Origin: Capnocytophaga sp.
Lineage (GTDB): Bacteria > Bacteroidota > Bacteroidia > Flavobacteriales > Flavobacteriaceae
Direction: 5' to 3'
Assembly (NCBI RefSeq): GCF_030532915.1
Contig: NZ_JAUNKD010000001.1
Location: 1 to 62,219, forward strand
Length of the DNA: 62,219 bases
Shown here: positions 26,808 through 37,464 of the stretch, piece after piece
Numbering within the stretch: position 1 is the first letter of the stretch
Layout of the letters: every line of letters starts with the position of its first letter
The notes under the pieces: generated by a model
The model's input: only the letters and a program-made list of their open reading frames with translations
What the model was told of the DNA's origin: nothing
Databases searched by the model: none
Program-made: the position numbers and the translations under genes

Positions 26808-28139
26808 ATGAAAAAATTAGTTATCTTGGGAGGAGGCGAAAGCGGTGTGGGAGCTGCCATTCTCGGGAAAAAGGAAGGTTGGGACGTATTTTTGTCCGAC
26901 CGAGGCAAAGTCGCCCCGAAATATGCCGATACGCTCAACAAAAACGGCATTCGCTGGGAGGAAGGGAAACATACGGAAAGTGAAATTTTCTCCGCCGACA
27001 GCATCGTAAAAAGCCCGGGAATTCCTGATACGGTGGAGCTTATCAAAAAAGCGAAGGAAAAAGGCATCGAAATCATTTCGGAAATTGAGTTTGCCTACCG
27101 ATACACCCAAGGAAAAATCATAGCCATCACCGGCAGCAACGGAAAAACCACCACCACCAGTCTCACGCATCATATTTTGAAGCAAGCAGGACTAAACGTA
27201 GGCGTAGCGGGCAACATCGGTAAGAGTTTCGCTCAAATGGTTGCCGAAGACGATAAGGAATATTACGTATTGGAAATCAGCAGTTTTCAGCTGGACGGCA
27301 TTGTGCATTTCAAACCGCACATCGCCATTTTGCTGAACATCACGCCCGACCATTTAGACCGATACGATTATAAAATGGAGAATTACATCGCTTCGAAATT
27401 CCGAATTATCGAAAACCAAACCGAAAGCGATTATTTCATATACGACACCGATGATTCGGTGATAGAGCAATGGCTTGAAAATCATCGGGTAGCATCACAA
27501 AAAATCCCATTTTCAATAGAAAAAGAAATTAATAACGGAATATTTAGTTTAAACGATAAGATACAAATGAACATTGACAATCAAACATTTGAAATGGAAG
27601 TAAAGGAAATGAGTTTAAAGGGGAAACACAATGTTAAAAACTCAATGGCGGCTTCGGTGGCATCGCGATTATTGAAAGTCCGCAAGGAGTCGATTCGCGA
27701 GAGCCTCAAAGGTTTTGTGGGCGAACCGCATCGGTTGCAACCGGTCAAAACCGTGGAAGGAATCACGTACATCAACGATTCAAAAGCCACGAATGTGAAT
27801 TCGGTGTTTTTCGCTTTGGACACAATGAAAACTCCCGTTGTGTGGATTGTTGGCGGCGTGGACAAAGGCAATGATTATTCGCCGCTTTTGCCTTACGTTC
27901 ACGAAAAAGTGCGGGCAATTGTTTGTTTAGGCGTTGATAATCGGGCGATTGTGCAATCGTTCGGGAATATCGTTCCGATGTTGGAAACCCAAAGTATGGA
28001 AGAAGCCGTGAAATACGCACGCGATTTTGCCCAAAGTGGTGATACTGTGTTACTTGCTCCGGCTTGTGCCAGCTTTGATTTGTTTGACAATTACGAACAT
28101 CGCGGCAATCGTTTTAAAGAAGAAGTTGAAAAACTGTAA
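26808..28139 (+). CDS. murD: UDP-N-acetylmuramoyl-L-alanine--D-glutamate ligase MurD
   Basis: Adds D-glutamate to UDP-MurNAc-L-Ala with ATP in the cytoplasm. The ATG at 26808 gives MKKLVILGGGESGVGAAILGKKEGW, the usual MurD start; the longer frame from 26769 adds residues foreign to the family. Motifs: the N-terminal Rossmann glycines, GSNGKTTTT (about 108), NITPDHLDRY (about 178-187) and the third-domain segment INDSKATNVNSVFFAL. 443 residues is normal. It resumes the dcw cluster after the accessory island and is followed within a few bases by ftsW. Confidence 0.97.
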   Translation: MKKLVILGGGESGVGAAILGKKEGWDVFLSDRGKVAPKYADTLNKNGIRWEEGKHTESEIFSADSIVKSPGIPDTVELIKKAKEKGIEIISEIEFAYRYTQGKIIAITGSNGKTTTTSLTHHILKQAGLNVGVAGNIGKSFAQMVAEDDKEYYVLEISSFQLDGIVHFKPHIAILLNITPDHLDRYDYKMENYIASKFRIIENQTESDYFIYDTDDSVIEQWLENHRVASQKIPFSIEKEINNGIFSLNDKIQMNIDNQTFEMEVKEMSLKGKHNVKNSMAASVASRLLKVRKESIRESLKGFVGEPHRLQPVKTVEGITYINDSKATNVNSVFFALDTMKTPVVWIVGGVDKGNDYSPLLPYVHEKVRAIVCLGVDNRAIVQSFGNIVPMLETQSMEEAVKYARDFAQSGDTVLLAPACASFDLFDNYEHRGNRFKEEVEKL

Positions 28140-28142
28140 GTG

Positions 28143-29384
28143 ATGAAAAGTTGGTTGGCACGAAACATAAAAGGCGACAAAGCCACGTGGGCTATCATTT
28201 TGATATTCACACTATTTTCGTTTTTGGCGGTATATAGTGCGAGTACCAATTTGGTGTATGTCATCGGTAAGGGAACTACCTTCGGGCATTTCCTTCGGCA
28301 CGGTGTTATCATCGCCATCGGATTTGTCATCATTTACGTGGTGCATAAAATTCCGTATCGGTTTTCGCGCCCCATTTCAAAACTGGGCTTGTTACTCTCG
28401 GCAATTTTACTGATTTTCACGGCTTTAAAAGGAACAACCATTGACGGAGCCAACGCCAGCCGCTGGATTCAATTGCCCATCGTCGGGATTTCGTTTCAGC
28501 CTTCCACCTTTGCTTTGGTGATGTTGATGATTTACGTAGCTTCGTATTTAGCTGAAAATCACGATAAAAAACCCAGCTTCTCCGAATCGTTTTTACCTTT
28601 GTGGTTGCCTGCCATCATCGTTGTAGGGCTGATTGTGCCTTCAAACCTCTCCACCGCCGTGCTTGTTGCCGGTTCGGTCGGCATTTTGGCTTTCATCGGC
28701 AAACATCCCATCAAAAATATGTTTATCGTGCTGTGTATCGGCATTATATCAATGGGGTTCTTTTTGCTTTTGGCGAAGGCTTTCCCTGATGCTTTCCCAA
28801 ATCGGGTAAACACGTGGGTGAACCGTATCGAATCATTTGTGGGCGGAGCTGACGAAAAAGAAGGCTACCAAATTGAACGGGCAAAAATGGCAATTGCCAA
28901 AGGCGGACTAATGGGCGAAGGAGCCGGAAAAAGCACGATGAAAAACTTCCTGCCACAGAGCTCTTCCGACTTTATTTACGCCATCATCACCGAAGAATAC
29001 GGGTCGTTCGGGGCTATTATCATAATGATTTTATACGTAATTTTGCTCATTCGGATTGTCGTCATCTCGCAGAATGCCAAAACCGTTTTCGGGCAATTGC
29101 TGGTGCTGGGCGTCGGTTTCCCGATTATTCTGCAAGCGCTTATCAATATGGGCGTGGCGGTTGAATTGTTTCCGGTTACGGGGCAAAACCTTCCGTTGAT
29201 AAGCAGTGGCGGAACTTCAATATGGATGACTTGCCTGGCGTTGGGGCTTATCCTTTCGGTGAGCACTTCAAAACGAAACAAAGGGCAAATGGTTGAAAAA
29301 GACCAAAATATATCGGAAGTGGAAGAAGAACTTGCCGAAGGCATTATGGAAGAAATCAACAAAGGAAAAAAACAAAAAAAATGA
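28143..29384 (+). CDS. ftsW: Lipid II polymerase FtsW
   Basis: SEDS-family glycosyltransferase that polymerises septal peptidoglycan with FtsI. About 413 residues with around ten membrane helices, the conserved [21 protein letters not shown] loop ([14 protein letters not shown], about 347-360) and a cytoplasmic lysine/glutamate-rich tail. The ATG at 28143 is preferred over the GTG immediately before it. It starts 3 bases after the murD stop and overlaps murG by four bases (ATGA), so the three are coupled. Confidence 0.96.
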   Translation: MKSWLARNIKGDKATWAIILIFTLFSFLAVYSASTNLVYVIGKGTTFGHFLRHGVIIAIGFVIIYVVHKIPYRFSRPISKLGLLLSAILLIFTALKGTTIDGANASRWIQLPIVGISFQPSTFALVMLMIYVASYLAENHDKKPSFSESFLPLWLPAIIVVGLIVPSNLSTAVLVAGSVGILAFIGKHPIKNMFIVLCIGIISMGFFLLLAKAFPDAFPNRVNTWVNRIESFVGGADEKEGYQIERAKMAIAKGGLMGEGAGKSTMKNFLPQSSSDFIYAIITEEYGSFGAIIIMILYVILLIRIVVISQNAKTVFGQLLVLGVGFPIILQALINMGVAVELFPVTGQNLPLISSGGTSIWMTCLALGLILSVSTSKRNKGQMVEKDQNISEVEEELAEGIMEEINKGKKQKK

Positions 29385-30472
29385 AAAAATTTATCATATC
29401 GGGAGGCGGCACAGGCGGGCATATTTATCCTGCCATTGCCATTGCAGACGAGCTGAAACGACGTCAGCCCGATGCCGAAATTCTGTTTGTGGGTGCCGAA
29501 AACCGAATGGAAATGCAAAAAGTACCACAGGCGGGCTATCCTATTGAAGGGCTGCCCATTGCGGGACTGCAACGCAAACTGACTTTTGACAATCTGATGT
29601 TTCCACTCAAACTTCTTAAAAGTTTGTGGAAAGCTCGGAAAATCATCAAAAAATTTCGCCCCGATGTGGTTATCGGTACGGGCGGTTATGCCTCTGCCCC
29701 CACCTTGAAAGCCGCTCAATGGTTGGGAATCCCGACCGTGATTCAAGAGCAAAATTCGCACGCCGGCATCACCAACAAATGGGTAAGCCAAAAGGCAGAA
29801 AAAATCTGTGTGGCTTACGAGGGAATGGAGCAGTTTTTTCCGAAAGAAAAAATCGTAAAAACGGGAAATCCCGTGCGGGCAGATTTGTTACATCATTCCG
29901 AAACGAAAAACCAAGCCCAGGCTTTTTTCTCGTTAAATCCCCATAAAAAAACGTTATTGGTTTTGGGCGGAAGTCTCGGAGCAAAACGAATCAACGAACT
30001 GATTGCAAGGAATTTAGACGTATTTAAAAAATTAGACGTACAACTGCTTTGGCAATGCGGAAAATTGTATTTTGAGCAGTACAAAGCCTACGAAAATGAA
30101 AACGTAAAAGTGTTGCAATTCATTGACCGAATGGATTTTGCCTACGCCTCGGCTGATGTGATTATCTCGCGAGCGGGGGCGAGTTCGGTAAGTGAACTTT
30201 GTTTGGTGGGCAAGCCCGTGATTTTCATTCCGTCGCCCAACGTTGCCGAAGACCATCAAACCAAAAACGCACAAGCCATAGCCGACAAAAACGGCTGTAT
30301 CTTACTGCTTGAAAATGAATTGGATAGCGAATTTGAAAAAACATTTTCGGCACTAATTTCCGATGAAAATAAGCAGAAAAATCTCGCTGAAAACATCAAA
30401 AAATTAGCCCTACCCAATGCTACAAAAGACATTGTGGAGATTGTAATTCAATTAATTAAACTTAAAAACTAA
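29381..30472 (+). CDS. murG: UDP-N-acetylglucosamine--N-acetylmuramyl-undecaprenyl transferase MurG
   Basis: Peripheral inner-membrane glycosyltransferase (GT28) that makes lipid II from lipid I. The 363 residues start with [17 protein letters not shown], the glycine loop of MurG, and contain [16 protein letters not shown] and the donor-site segment [18 protein letters not shown]. Full length. It overlaps ftsW by four bases. The usual next gene, murC, is displaced by a secreted protein gene. Confidence 0.97.
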   Translation: MKKFIISGGGTGGHIYPAIAIADELKRRQPDAEILFVGAENRMEMQKVPQAGYPIEGLPIAGLQRKLTFDNLMFPLKLLKSLWKARKIIKKFRPDVVIGTGGYASAPTLKAAQWLGIPTVIQEQNSHAGITNKWVSQKAEKICVAYEGMEQFFPKEKIVKTGNPVRADLLHHSETKNQAQAFFSLNPHKKTLLVLGGSLGAKRINELIARNLDVFKKLDVQLLWQCGKLYFEQYKAYENENVKVLQFIDRMDFAYASADVIISRAGASSVSELCLVGKPVIFIPSPNVAEDHQTKNAQAIADKNGCILLLENELDSEFEKTFSALISDENKQKNLAENIKKLALPNATKDIVEIVIQLIKLKN

Positions 30473-30478
30473 AATACG

Positions 30479-31387
30479 ATGAAAAAAATTTTAACGCTTT
30501 TAATGCTTTGTGCAGCGCTGAAAATAACGGCGCAAACGCAACTTGAACCTTCCTTTTTTGTGGACACCAAAAGCGATAATTTCAAAAAAGGAATCGTTGA
30601 AATTCGCGAATATCTGAATTACAAAACCTATTTGGAATTTCAAAAATTACTACAAAAAGGACGCTCAAACGGAATTAACGCCGATTTTATCAAAAAAGCC
30701 TACGAATCACGCGGTATTTCCTTCAAAAAAGGAAAGTACATCATTGATAATGAGGAACAACGCTTTGCATTTGAAATTAACGAACGGGGGCAATTTACCG
30801 GTATCGGAAAATTTGCCAACAAAGAGAAAAACACAACCGCTGATTACCATTTCACAAATGGAAAACTCACTGAAATACAGACATATAACTCTGAAAATAA
30901 GCGTATTCGCACCAGTACCTTCAAAGCTGATGCCATTGAAAGTATCACCTATAACAATCAGGGGAAGATGGTGCAAAAAATGGAAACTTTCATCAATTTA
31001 AAGGAGGGCGCTAATCAAATCTACACCAATTTTCACAAAAACGGAAACCCCAGCAAAGAGGTTAATTCCATCAAAAACACCACAAAAGAATTTTACCAAA
31101 ACGGAAAACTAAAATCGGAACGCATTGAAGGTAAAGGAAGTACCACATATAATCAAGACGGAAAAATTGCCACCAAGCGTTACATCACCGAAAAAGGAAG
31201 TTGCGATGAAACGTACGAAAACGGCGTTATTCAGCAAAAAATTTGTGAAGACAGAAGCATTTCAGAAACAACAACTTACACTTATAAAAACGGAAAAATG
31301 ACCGCCTATCAAGTGCATAACAGGCGCAAAAAAGAAATCCGTTTTTACAACGAAAAAAACGAACTTTTGGAAACAAAAAAAGAGTAA
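30479..31387 (+). CDS. Secreted YwqK/MORN-like repeat protein
   Basis: A 302-residue protein with an N-terminal signal peptide (LTLLMLCAALKITAQT, cleavage near residue 20). From about residue 120 it carries repeated short strands of the form YxNGKLxEIxxY, FHKNGNPSKE, FYQNGKLKSE and YENGVIQ, as in the YwqK/MORN_2 repeat. Such proteins are frequent in Bacteroidota and are sometimes called antitoxin-like, without firm function. It sits between murG and murC, 6 bases behind murG, so it is probably co-expressed with wall-synthesis genes. Periplasmic or outer-membrane facing location is likely. Confidence 0.75.
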   Translation: MKKILTLLMLCAALKITAQTQLEPSFFVDTKSDNFKKGIVEIREYLNYKTYLEFQKLLQKGRSNGINADFIKKAYESRGISFKKGKYIIDNEEQRFAFEINERGQFTGIGKFANKEKNTTADYHFTNGKLTEIQTYNSENKRIRTSTFKADAIESITYNNQGKMVQKMETFINLKEGANQIYTNFHKNGNPSKEVNSIKNTTKEFYQNGKLKSERIEGKGSTTYNQDGKIATKRYITEKGSCDETYENGVIQQKICEDRSISETTTYTYKNGKMTAYQVHNRRKKEIRFYNEKNELLETKKE

Positions 31388-31443
31388 GGCAACGTTCTAA
31401 ATAAATCCTAAAACCTTACAAATCAAACTACAAACATAAAACA

Positions 31444-32793
31444 ATGAAAGTCAATTTTAACCACATGGAAAACGTATATTTTATCGGCATTGGCGGTATC
31501 GGGATGTCGGCACTGGCTCGTTATTTCAAAGCCATCGGGAAGCGGGTTTGCGGATACGACCGTACGCCTACGGAAATCACCAATTCACTTGAAAAAGAAG
31601 GAATTAGAGTTCATTTTACGGAAAGCGTAAGCAACATTTCTGAGCAGTTCAAAAAACACGAAACCACGCTGGTGGTTTACACACCCGCCGTTCCGAAGAT
31701 GCACGCCGAGTTGGTGTTTTTCCAAAAGAATGGTTATCAAGTGTTTAAACGCTCCGAAATTTTAGGAATGATTACCGAAAATAGTTTCTGTTTGGCGGTG
31801 GCGGGCACACACGGAAAAACCACAACGTCAAGCATTTTGGCTCATATTTTGGTGGAAAACGGGGCTTCGGTAAGTGCTTTTTTGGGCGGAATTGCCGAGA
31901 ATTTCAACAGTAATTTGGTGCTTAACGGAAGTAAATTTACTGTGGTGGAAGCCGACGAGTTCGACCGTTCGTTTCTTCGGTTATCACCTGATATTGCGTG
32001 TATTACCTCAATGGATGCCGACCATTTGGACATCTACGGAAGCACGGAAGAGTTTGAAAAAGGGTTCCGTGAGTTTGCCGACAAAATCAAAACCGACGAC
32101 AATCGCATCGTACATAATTCCTTGAAAATAAGCGGAAAAACTTACGGATTGGAAGATGATTCCGATTTTAGTTTTCAAAACATTCACATCAAAAACGGAA
32201 TGTATCATTTTGATTTTCATTACGATGGGCAAATACTGAAAAATTTTGCGTTCCCCAAACCGGGTCGGCACAATTTGTCGAACGCTTTGGCGGCAGTGGC
32301 AATGGGCGTAAAAGCGGGCTTCGAAGCTGAAAAATTGCTCACAGCTTTGGCGAGTTTCAAAGGAGTAAAACGCCGATTTTCGTACGTTATCAAAGAAAAA
32401 GATTTCGTTTTTATTGACGATTACGCACATCACCCGTCGGAAATTAACGCCCTATTTCAAGCGGTGGACGAAATGTACCCGAAAATAACCAAAACCATTG
32501 TTTTTCAGCCACATTTGTTCAGCCGAACCCGTGATTTTATGGACGAATTTGCCGAGAGTTTGTCCCGATTTGATGAGGTCATTCTGTTGGATATTTATCC
32601 CGCCCGCGAACTGCCCATCGAAGGCATCACTTCGGAAAAATTACTGGAAAAAATCCGAAGCCGACAAAAAACGTTGGTATCCAAAGACGAACTCATTCCG
32701 CTATTGCGAAAAAAACAGCCCAAGTTATTGCTTGCCGTCGGGGCGGGCGACATCGGGGCGGAAGTTGAACACATCAAAAAAGCATTTTCATAA
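31444..32793 (+). CDS. murC: UDP-N-acetylmuramate--L-alanine ligase MurC
   Basis: First amino-acid ligase of peptidoglycan precursor synthesis. 449 residues starting MKVNFNHMENVYFIGIGGIGMSALA-like; the ATG at 31444 is chosen because MurC proteins carry several residues before the NVYFIGIGG loop. Motifs: GIGGIGMSALAR, GTHGKTTTSS (about 121) and EADEFDRSFLRL, with the DDYAHHPSEI segment of the third domain. Normal length. It is separated from ftsQ by 5 bases. Confidence 0.97.
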   Translation: MKVNFNHMENVYFIGIGGIGMSALARYFKAIGKRVCGYDRTPTEITNSLEKEGIRVHFTESVSNISEQFKKHETTLVVYTPAVPKMHAELVFFQKNGYQVFKRSEILGMITENSFCLAVAGTHGKTTTSSILAHILVENGASVSAFLGGIAENFNSNLVLNGSKFTVVEADEFDRSFLRLSPDIACITSMDADHLDIYGSTEEFEKGFREFADKIKTDDNRIVHNSLKISGKTYGLEDDSDFSFQNIHIKNGMYHFDFHYDGQILKNFAFPKPGRHNLSNALAAVAMGVKAGFEAEKLLTALASFKGVKRRFSYVIKEKDFVFIDDYAHHPSEINALFQAVDEMYPKITKTIVFQPHLFSRTRDFMDEFAESLSRFDEVILLDIYPARELPIEGITSEKLLEKIRSRQKTLVSKDELIPLLRKKQPKLLLAVGAGDIGAEVEHIKKAFS

Positions 32794-32798
32794 AACCG

Positions 32799-33512
32799 AT
32801 GAAACCACGACTAAAAAAAATCATAAAAATAGCAACCATTGTGCTGTTACCCGTTGCTTTACAGGCTTTTGCAAGTGTTAGAAGCAACAAACGTACCGTT
32901 AAAGAAATTTTTGTTGATCATCACAGCTCAGATATGTACGTCACCGAAGATGCCATTCGCCGAATGATTCTCAACAACTCACAACTTTCAGACCGCATTG
33001 GGCTGTTGGAGTTGGACAAGATTGAAAATCTGCTTGATAGCCACCAGATGATTGAAAAATCGGAAGTGTTTTGTACCATTGACGGAACGCTGAATGTTAA
33101 CATAAAACAACGGCAACCTATTGCACGAGTATCTGAAAATCAGCAGTTTTACTATATGGATTCAAAAGGAGAAGAAATGCCCCTGTCTGATTCTTTTTCG
33201 GCAAGAGTTCCTCTGATAACCGGAAATATGACCGAAAAACACTGGAAAAGCACCTATGAGCTGGTACAATTTATCAACAACGATGACTTCCTCAAAAAAA
33301 ACATCACCGAACTAAAAATCAGAAATCACGGTGAATATGCCCTACGGATGCGGGCAGCAAATTTTATTGTTATTTGGGGAAATTTAGAAGACAACGAACT
33401 CAAAAAAGCCAATCTGAAAGCCTTTTACAAACAGATGGAAAAAAGCAAAAACTTAAATATTTATAAAATTGTTAATTTAAAATATGCAAATCAGGTGGTT
33501 TGTACCAAATAA
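32799..33512 (+). CDS. ftsQ: Cell division protein FtsQ/DivIB
   Basis: Bitopic divisome scaffold. The 237 residues have a short basic cytoplasmic start, one membrane helix (IIKIATIVLLPVALQAFASV, about 7-26) and a POTRA-like plus beta domain. Family-typical segments include MILNNSQLSDRIGLLELDKIENLLDSHQMIEKSEVF and VNIKQRQPIARV. Sequence similarity within the family is low, but order and topology are decisive. It follows murC and precedes ftsA. Confidence 0.92.
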   Translation: MKPRLKKIIKIATIVLLPVALQAFASVRSNKRTVKEIFVDHHSSDMYVTEDAIRRMILNNSQLSDRIGLLELDKIENLLDSHQMIEKSEVFCTIDGTLNVNIKQRQPIARVSENQQFYYMDSKGEEMPLSDSFSARVPLITGNMTEKHWKSTYELVQFINNDDFLKKNITELKIRNHGEYALRMRAANFIVIWGNLEDNELKKANLKAFYKQMEKSKNLNIYKIVNLKYANQVVCTK

Positions 33513-33525
33513 TTGTTTATTTTTG
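33499..33525 (+). promoter_or_regulatory. Possible internal promoter for ftsA-ftsZ
   Basis: TTTG (33499-33502) and TATTTTTG (33518-33525) at the ftsQ/ftsA junction; the 15-base spacer is shorter than the usual 17-23. It would give ftsAZ a source independent of the mraZ promoter and explains why the far-upstream ATG at 33541 is an unlikely ftsA start. Confidence 0.4.
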
Positions 33526-33615
33526 CATTCTTGAAGTGTATTGTTTTTTCTCAACCAAATTCAAGAGAAAAATAAAATCGGGCAACAACCAAATAAATCA
33601 CTGACATTCAGCAAT

Positions 33616-34983
33616 ATGACTCATAACGATATGAAACATAAAAAATATTACGTTGGCTTAGACATCGGTACCACAAAAATTGTGGCGATGGTCGGTGCCA
33701 AAAATGAATACGGAAAAATCCAGATTTTGGGCTATGGGCAAGCCAAAAGTGAAGGGATTAACAAAGGCGTGGTGCACAACATCACCAAAACAACACAATC
33801 CATTTTGGAAGCCATTCGTGATGCCGAAGAAAAAACAGGCTTGCAAATCAAAAACGTAGTAGTAGGCATTGCCGGGCAACATATTTTAAGTCGCTCACAC
33901 AGTGATTATATCATTCGCCCCTATACAGAAAAACTCATTGATTTAGAAGATTTAGAACAATTAAAACAACAAGTGTACCGCATCGGTTTAACGCCGGGGC
34001 AGAAAATCATTCACGCACTTCCGCAAGAGTATAAGGTTGATGACCAAGGAGATATACGCGAACCCATCGGAATGATAGGCTCGCGGCTTGACGCTTCATT
34101 TCATTTAGTTATCGGGCAAGTAAATTCAATAAAAAGCATCACCCGTTGTGTGGAACTTTCAGGACTTTCATTCACCGGACTTACGTTAGAACCCTTAGCA
34201 TCAGCCAGTTCCGTTCTTAGCGATGAAGAAAAAGACGTTGGGGTGGCTTTGGTTGATATCGGAGGCGGAACTACCGACGTAGCCATTTTTAAAGACGGAA
34301 TTATCCGACACACGGCTGTTATCCCGATGGGCGGAAACATTATCACCGAAGACATTAAAGAAGGTTGTGCTATTTTAGGCAGGCAAGCCGAGATGCTCAA
34401 AGTGGAATTCGGGTCTGCTTGGCCCGGAGAAAATCGTGATAACGAAATCGTTTCCATTCCGGGTATCAAAGGCAAAGAGCCGAAAGAAATTACGCTCAAA
34501 AACCTTTCAAAAATTATTCACGCCCGTGTAAGCGAAATTATCACACTGGTTTTCAATACAATAAAAAGTTACGGACACGAAGAACACAAAAAGAAACTCA
34601 TTGCCGGCATTGTGCTTACCGGTGGCGGAAGCCAACTAAAACACATCGTGCAATTAGTTGAGTACATCACCGGAATGGACACACGTATCGGTTACCCGAA
34701 TGAGCATCTGGCAAGCAATTCAGACGTGAAAGTTACTTCGCCCATTTATGCAACATCTATCGGGCTGGTTATGAGCGCCATTGATTATGAAGCCGAAGAA
34801 ACCATACGGCAAAAAATGGAGGTTTTTAAAGAAAATCTTAAAACCGAAGAAAGCAGAAACGATTCACCTCCCGAGCAAGAAAACACACAACCCGAGACAA
34901 AAGAAAAACCCAAAACAAGCCGAAGTTTTTGGGAACGAGTTAATAACAGAATAAAAGAATTTTTAGATAGTAGCGACGAATAA
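33616..34983 (+). CDS. ftsA: Cell division ATPase FtsA
   Basis: Actin-like protein that tethers FtsZ to the membrane. The open frame begins at 33541, but YYVGLDIGTTKIVAMVG, which opens the actin fold, starts only 31 residues in. I therefore favour the ATG at 33616 (33631 is also possible). Motifs: phosphate-1 GLDIGTTK, phosphate-2 LVDIGGGTTDVAIF and the adenosine loop GIVLTGGGSQLKH. The C-terminus is acidic/lysine-rich and ends with an amphipathic helix (FWERVNNRIKEFL) for membrane binding. It is 15 bases upstream of ftsZ. Confidence 0.95.
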   Translation: MTHNDMKHKKYYVGLDIGTTKIVAMVGAKNEYGKIQILGYGQAKSEGINKGVVHNITKTTQSILEAIRDAEEKTGLQIKNVVVGIAGQHILSRSHSDYIIRPYTEKLIDLEDLEQLKQQVYRIGLTPGQKIIHALPQEYKVDDQGDIREPIGMIGSRLDASFHLVIGQVNSIKSITRCVELSGLSFTGLTLEPLASASSVLSDEEKDVGVALVDIGGGTTDVAIFKDGIIRHTAVIPMGGNIITEDIKEGCAILGRQAEMLKVEFGSAWPGENRDNEIVSIPGIKGKEPKEITLKNLSKIIHARVSEIITLVFNTIKSYGHEEHKKKLIAGIVLTGGGSQLKHIVQLVEYITGMDTRIGYPNEHLASNSDVKVTSPIYATSIGLVMSAIDYEAEETIRQKMEVFKENLKTEESRNDSPPEQENTQPETKEKPKTSRSFWERVNNRIKEFLDSSDE

Positions 34984-34997
34984 TAAAACAAATAGTT

Positions 34998-36842
34998 ATG
35001 AGTACAAACGATATGAACAACGCAGGATTAAAATTTGACTTACCCAAAGGCAAAAGCAACATCATCAAAGTGATTGGTGTGGGCGGTGGCGGTTGCAATG
35101 CCGTGAATCATATGCACATTGAAGGAATCAAAGGCGTGGACTACGTGATTTGCAACACCGATGCACAAGCCCTTGAAAACAGCCCCGTTATTAATAAAAT
35201 TCAGTTGGGAGTAACCCTAACGGAAGGATTGGGCGCAGGTGCTGACCCCGAAATAGGCGAAAAAGCCGCAGAAGAAAGTTTGGAAGAAATCCGTAAAGTA
35301 CTGGAAGGCAACACCCAAATGGTTTTCATCACCGCAGGAATGGGAGGCGGAACCGGAACCGGAGCAGCACCCGTAATTGCCAAACAAGCCAAAGAAATGG
35401 GCATTTTAACCGTTGCTATCGTTACATCGCCTTTCACCTATGAAGGATTAAAACGAAGCAAACAAGCCCAAGCCGGCATTAAAAAATTAAGAGAATGCGT
35501 TGATTCTCTTATCGTTATCAATAACAACAAACTTACCGAAATTTACGGTGATTTAGGCATTAAAGAAAGCTATGCCAAAGCCGATGAAATTTTACTCAAA
35601 GGAGCCAAAGGAATGGCAGAGGTAATCAGTAAGCATTACATCGTAAACATCGACTTGCGTGATGCCCGTACCGTACTTGAAAACGGTGGAACCGCCATAA
35701 TGGGTTCGGCAGTGGCTGAGGGTGAAAACCGAGCCTACGACGCCATTTCAGGGGCGCTAAACTCACCGCTTTTGAACGACAACAAAATCGTTGGTGCCAA
35801 AAACGCCCTGTTACTCATCGTTTTCGGAAACAAACAAGCCTCACAACGCGAGGTTGAAGAAATTAACAACTACATTCAGATGCAAGCCGGCGACAATATG
35901 GCTGACATCATTATGGGTATCGGGGAAGACGAAACCTTGGGCGACGCTCTTTCGGTTACCGTCATCGCTACCGGATTTGATGCTGACCAGCAGCGCGAAA
36001 TTGTCAATGCCGAAACCAAAAAAGTAATTCACGTGCTTGATGACCCTCAATCGGTTACACACGAATTTACCGAGCAAAAAGCGCCAATTGTGAGTAGCCC
36101 CATCAGTTGGGAAGCGCCTGCAATACCCACTCCCACACCACCGCAACCAACAGCATCATTAAAGCCGGAAGGCATTTCAATGGCTGACCTATTTAACATT
36201 TGGGTGGATTGTGAAGTGCTTGCTCCCGAACAGGTTTTTACCATTATTGAAAAACCCAAAGCTACATTAAACAACGCCACATACGCACCCAAAGAGCGAA
36301 CACAACCCGTTCAACAAGTACCATTTTCACAACAAAACGAACCTGTAAAAGAGGTGAAAAAACCATCTGATAAACCTATTTTCTATCAGCTAAGTAATGA
36401 TTTATCAGACGATTACGAAACGCAGAAAGAAATCATCACCCCAACGATAAACACCAAAGGTGAAATTCGCCATTCGCTAGAAGATTATATGGAGCTTGAA
36501 AAAACCTTTATGGAAGCCAAACCTAAAAATCTTACCGCCGAAAAAAGCAGCAATGAGTTTATTCTTTACAAAAGAGATGACGAGTTTGAAGTTCCTCAAT
36601 CGGTTGAGCAACAAGGACAAATGAGTATGTTTACCGAAGACGAAGTGGAAGAAATTGACCCGCTTAACAGCAAAATTTCTGACGTTATGGCAAAACGTTC
36701 CAATCGTTTGCAAAGTTATAACCACATTTTTGGCGGCAGTCAATCGGAAAATAATCACTCACGAACTTCCATCAGCCAAGACAGTTCGGGGGAATTTCAA
36801 ATACGCCGAAACAACTCGTTTTTGCACGACAATGTGGATTAA
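34998..36842 (+). CDS. ftsZ: Cell division GTPase FtsZ
   Basis: Tubulin-like GTPase that forms the Z ring. 614 residues, longer than in proteobacteria but normal for the phylum because of a long disordered tail. The GTPase domain holds [13 protein letters not shown] (about 26-38), the tubulin signature [13 protein letters not shown] (about 113-125) and the T7 region. A proline-rich linker follows residue 360. The last ~50 residues contain [17 protein letters not shown] and an arginine-rich end, taken as the FtsA-binding tail. It ends the dcw cluster. Confidence 0.97.
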   Translation: MSTNDMNNAGLKFDLPKGKSNIIKVIGVGGGGCNAVNHMHIEGIKGVDYVICNTDAQALENSPVINKIQLGVTLTEGLGAGADPEIGEKAAEESLEEIRKVLEGNTQMVFITAGMGGGTGTGAAPVIAKQAKEMGILTVAIVTSPFTYEGLKRSKQAQAGIKKLRECVDSLIVINNNKLTEIYGDLGIKESYAKADEILLKGAKGMAEVISKHYIVNIDLRDARTVLENGGTAIMGSAVAEGENRAYDAISGALNSPLLNDNKIVGAKNALLLIVFGNKQASQREVEEINNYIQMQAGDNMADIIMGIGEDETLGDALSVTVIATGFDADQQREIVNAETKKVIHVLDDPQSVTHEFTEQKAPIVSSPISWEAPAIPTPTPPQPTASLKPEGISMADLFNIWVDCEVLAPEQVFTIIEKPKATLNNATYAPKERTQPVQQVPFSQQNEPVKEVKKPSDKPIFYQLSNDLSDDYETQKEIITPTINTKGEIRHSLEDYMELEKTFMEAKPKNLTAEKSSNEFILYKRDDEFEVPQSVEQQGQMSMFTEDEVEEIDPLNSKISDVMAKRSNRLQSYNHIFGGSQSENNHSRTSISQDSSGEFQIRRNNSFLHDNVD

Positions 36843-36895
36843 GCGCGCAACGAACACTTTTTAATCATAATAAATAAGTTTTTAAATTTTATTAC

Positions 36896-36922
36896 AATCC
36901 AATGCAAACAATGCGTTGGATT
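36896..36922 (+). terminator. Terminator after ftsZ
   Basis: AATCCAATGC (36896-36905) pairs with GCGTTGGATT (36913-36922), with one G-T pair and a 7-base loop, followed by TTTTTATTTTT. It lies 54 bases after ftsZ. Confidence 0.75.
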
Positions 36923-37056
36923 TTTTATTTTTCTGAAAATCATTTTTTTACCAAAACAATTTATATAAAAAAACAAGAAAAAGGCATTTTATTTTTGTAT
37001 TACCACAAAAAAGCGTAATTTTGGAAAATAATTTTTAATCTTCTAAAATAAGAATT

Positions 37057-37464
37057 ATGTTTAAAGAAAATAAAAAAGTTATGGCTGAAAATATATCATC
37101 AGGGAGCAGCAACCGCATCGTTGCCGAGACCAAATTCAGAGGAGACATCATCTCCAAAACCGATTTCAGAATTGACGGCGAAGTGGAAGGAAATTTCCAA
37201 ACCAGCGGCAAATTAGTGGTCGGGAAAACAGGCATCATCAAAGGGATTATCACGTGCGAAAACGCTGATATTGAAGGAAAAATTGAAGGTACCTTACGTG
37301 TGAACAGTATGCTCAGTTTAAAATCAACCGCCCTTGTGGAAGGCGAGGTTTTTACCGATAAACTTTCAATTGAACCCGGCGCTGTGTTCAATGTTTCCTG
37401 CACGATGAAAAACGTAAACACGCCATTGAACAATGAAAAAATTGCCGACAAAGCAATTAAATAA
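37057..37464 (+). CDS. Bactofilin (polymer-forming cytoskeletal protein)
   Basis: A 135-residue protein with a short polar N-terminus (MFKENKK) and a right-handed beta-helix core: regularly spaced GDIISKTDFRIDGEVEGNFQTSGKLVVGKTGIIKG and NADIEGKIEGTL units, typical of bactofilins. It polymerises without nucleotide and often organises cell-wall enzymes at the membrane. Starting at 37057 keeps the usual N-terminal segment. It overlaps the atpZ frame by 32 bases. Its placement after the dcw cluster suits a morphology role, although the pairing with atpZ is the commoner flavobacterial context. Confidence 0.9.
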   Translation: MFKENKKVMAENISSGSSNRIVAETKFRGDIISKTDFRIDGEVEGNFQTSGKLVVGKTGIIKGIITCENADIEGKIEGTLRVNSMLSLKSTALVEGEVFTDKLSIEPGAVFNVSCTMKNVNTPLNNEKIADKAIK

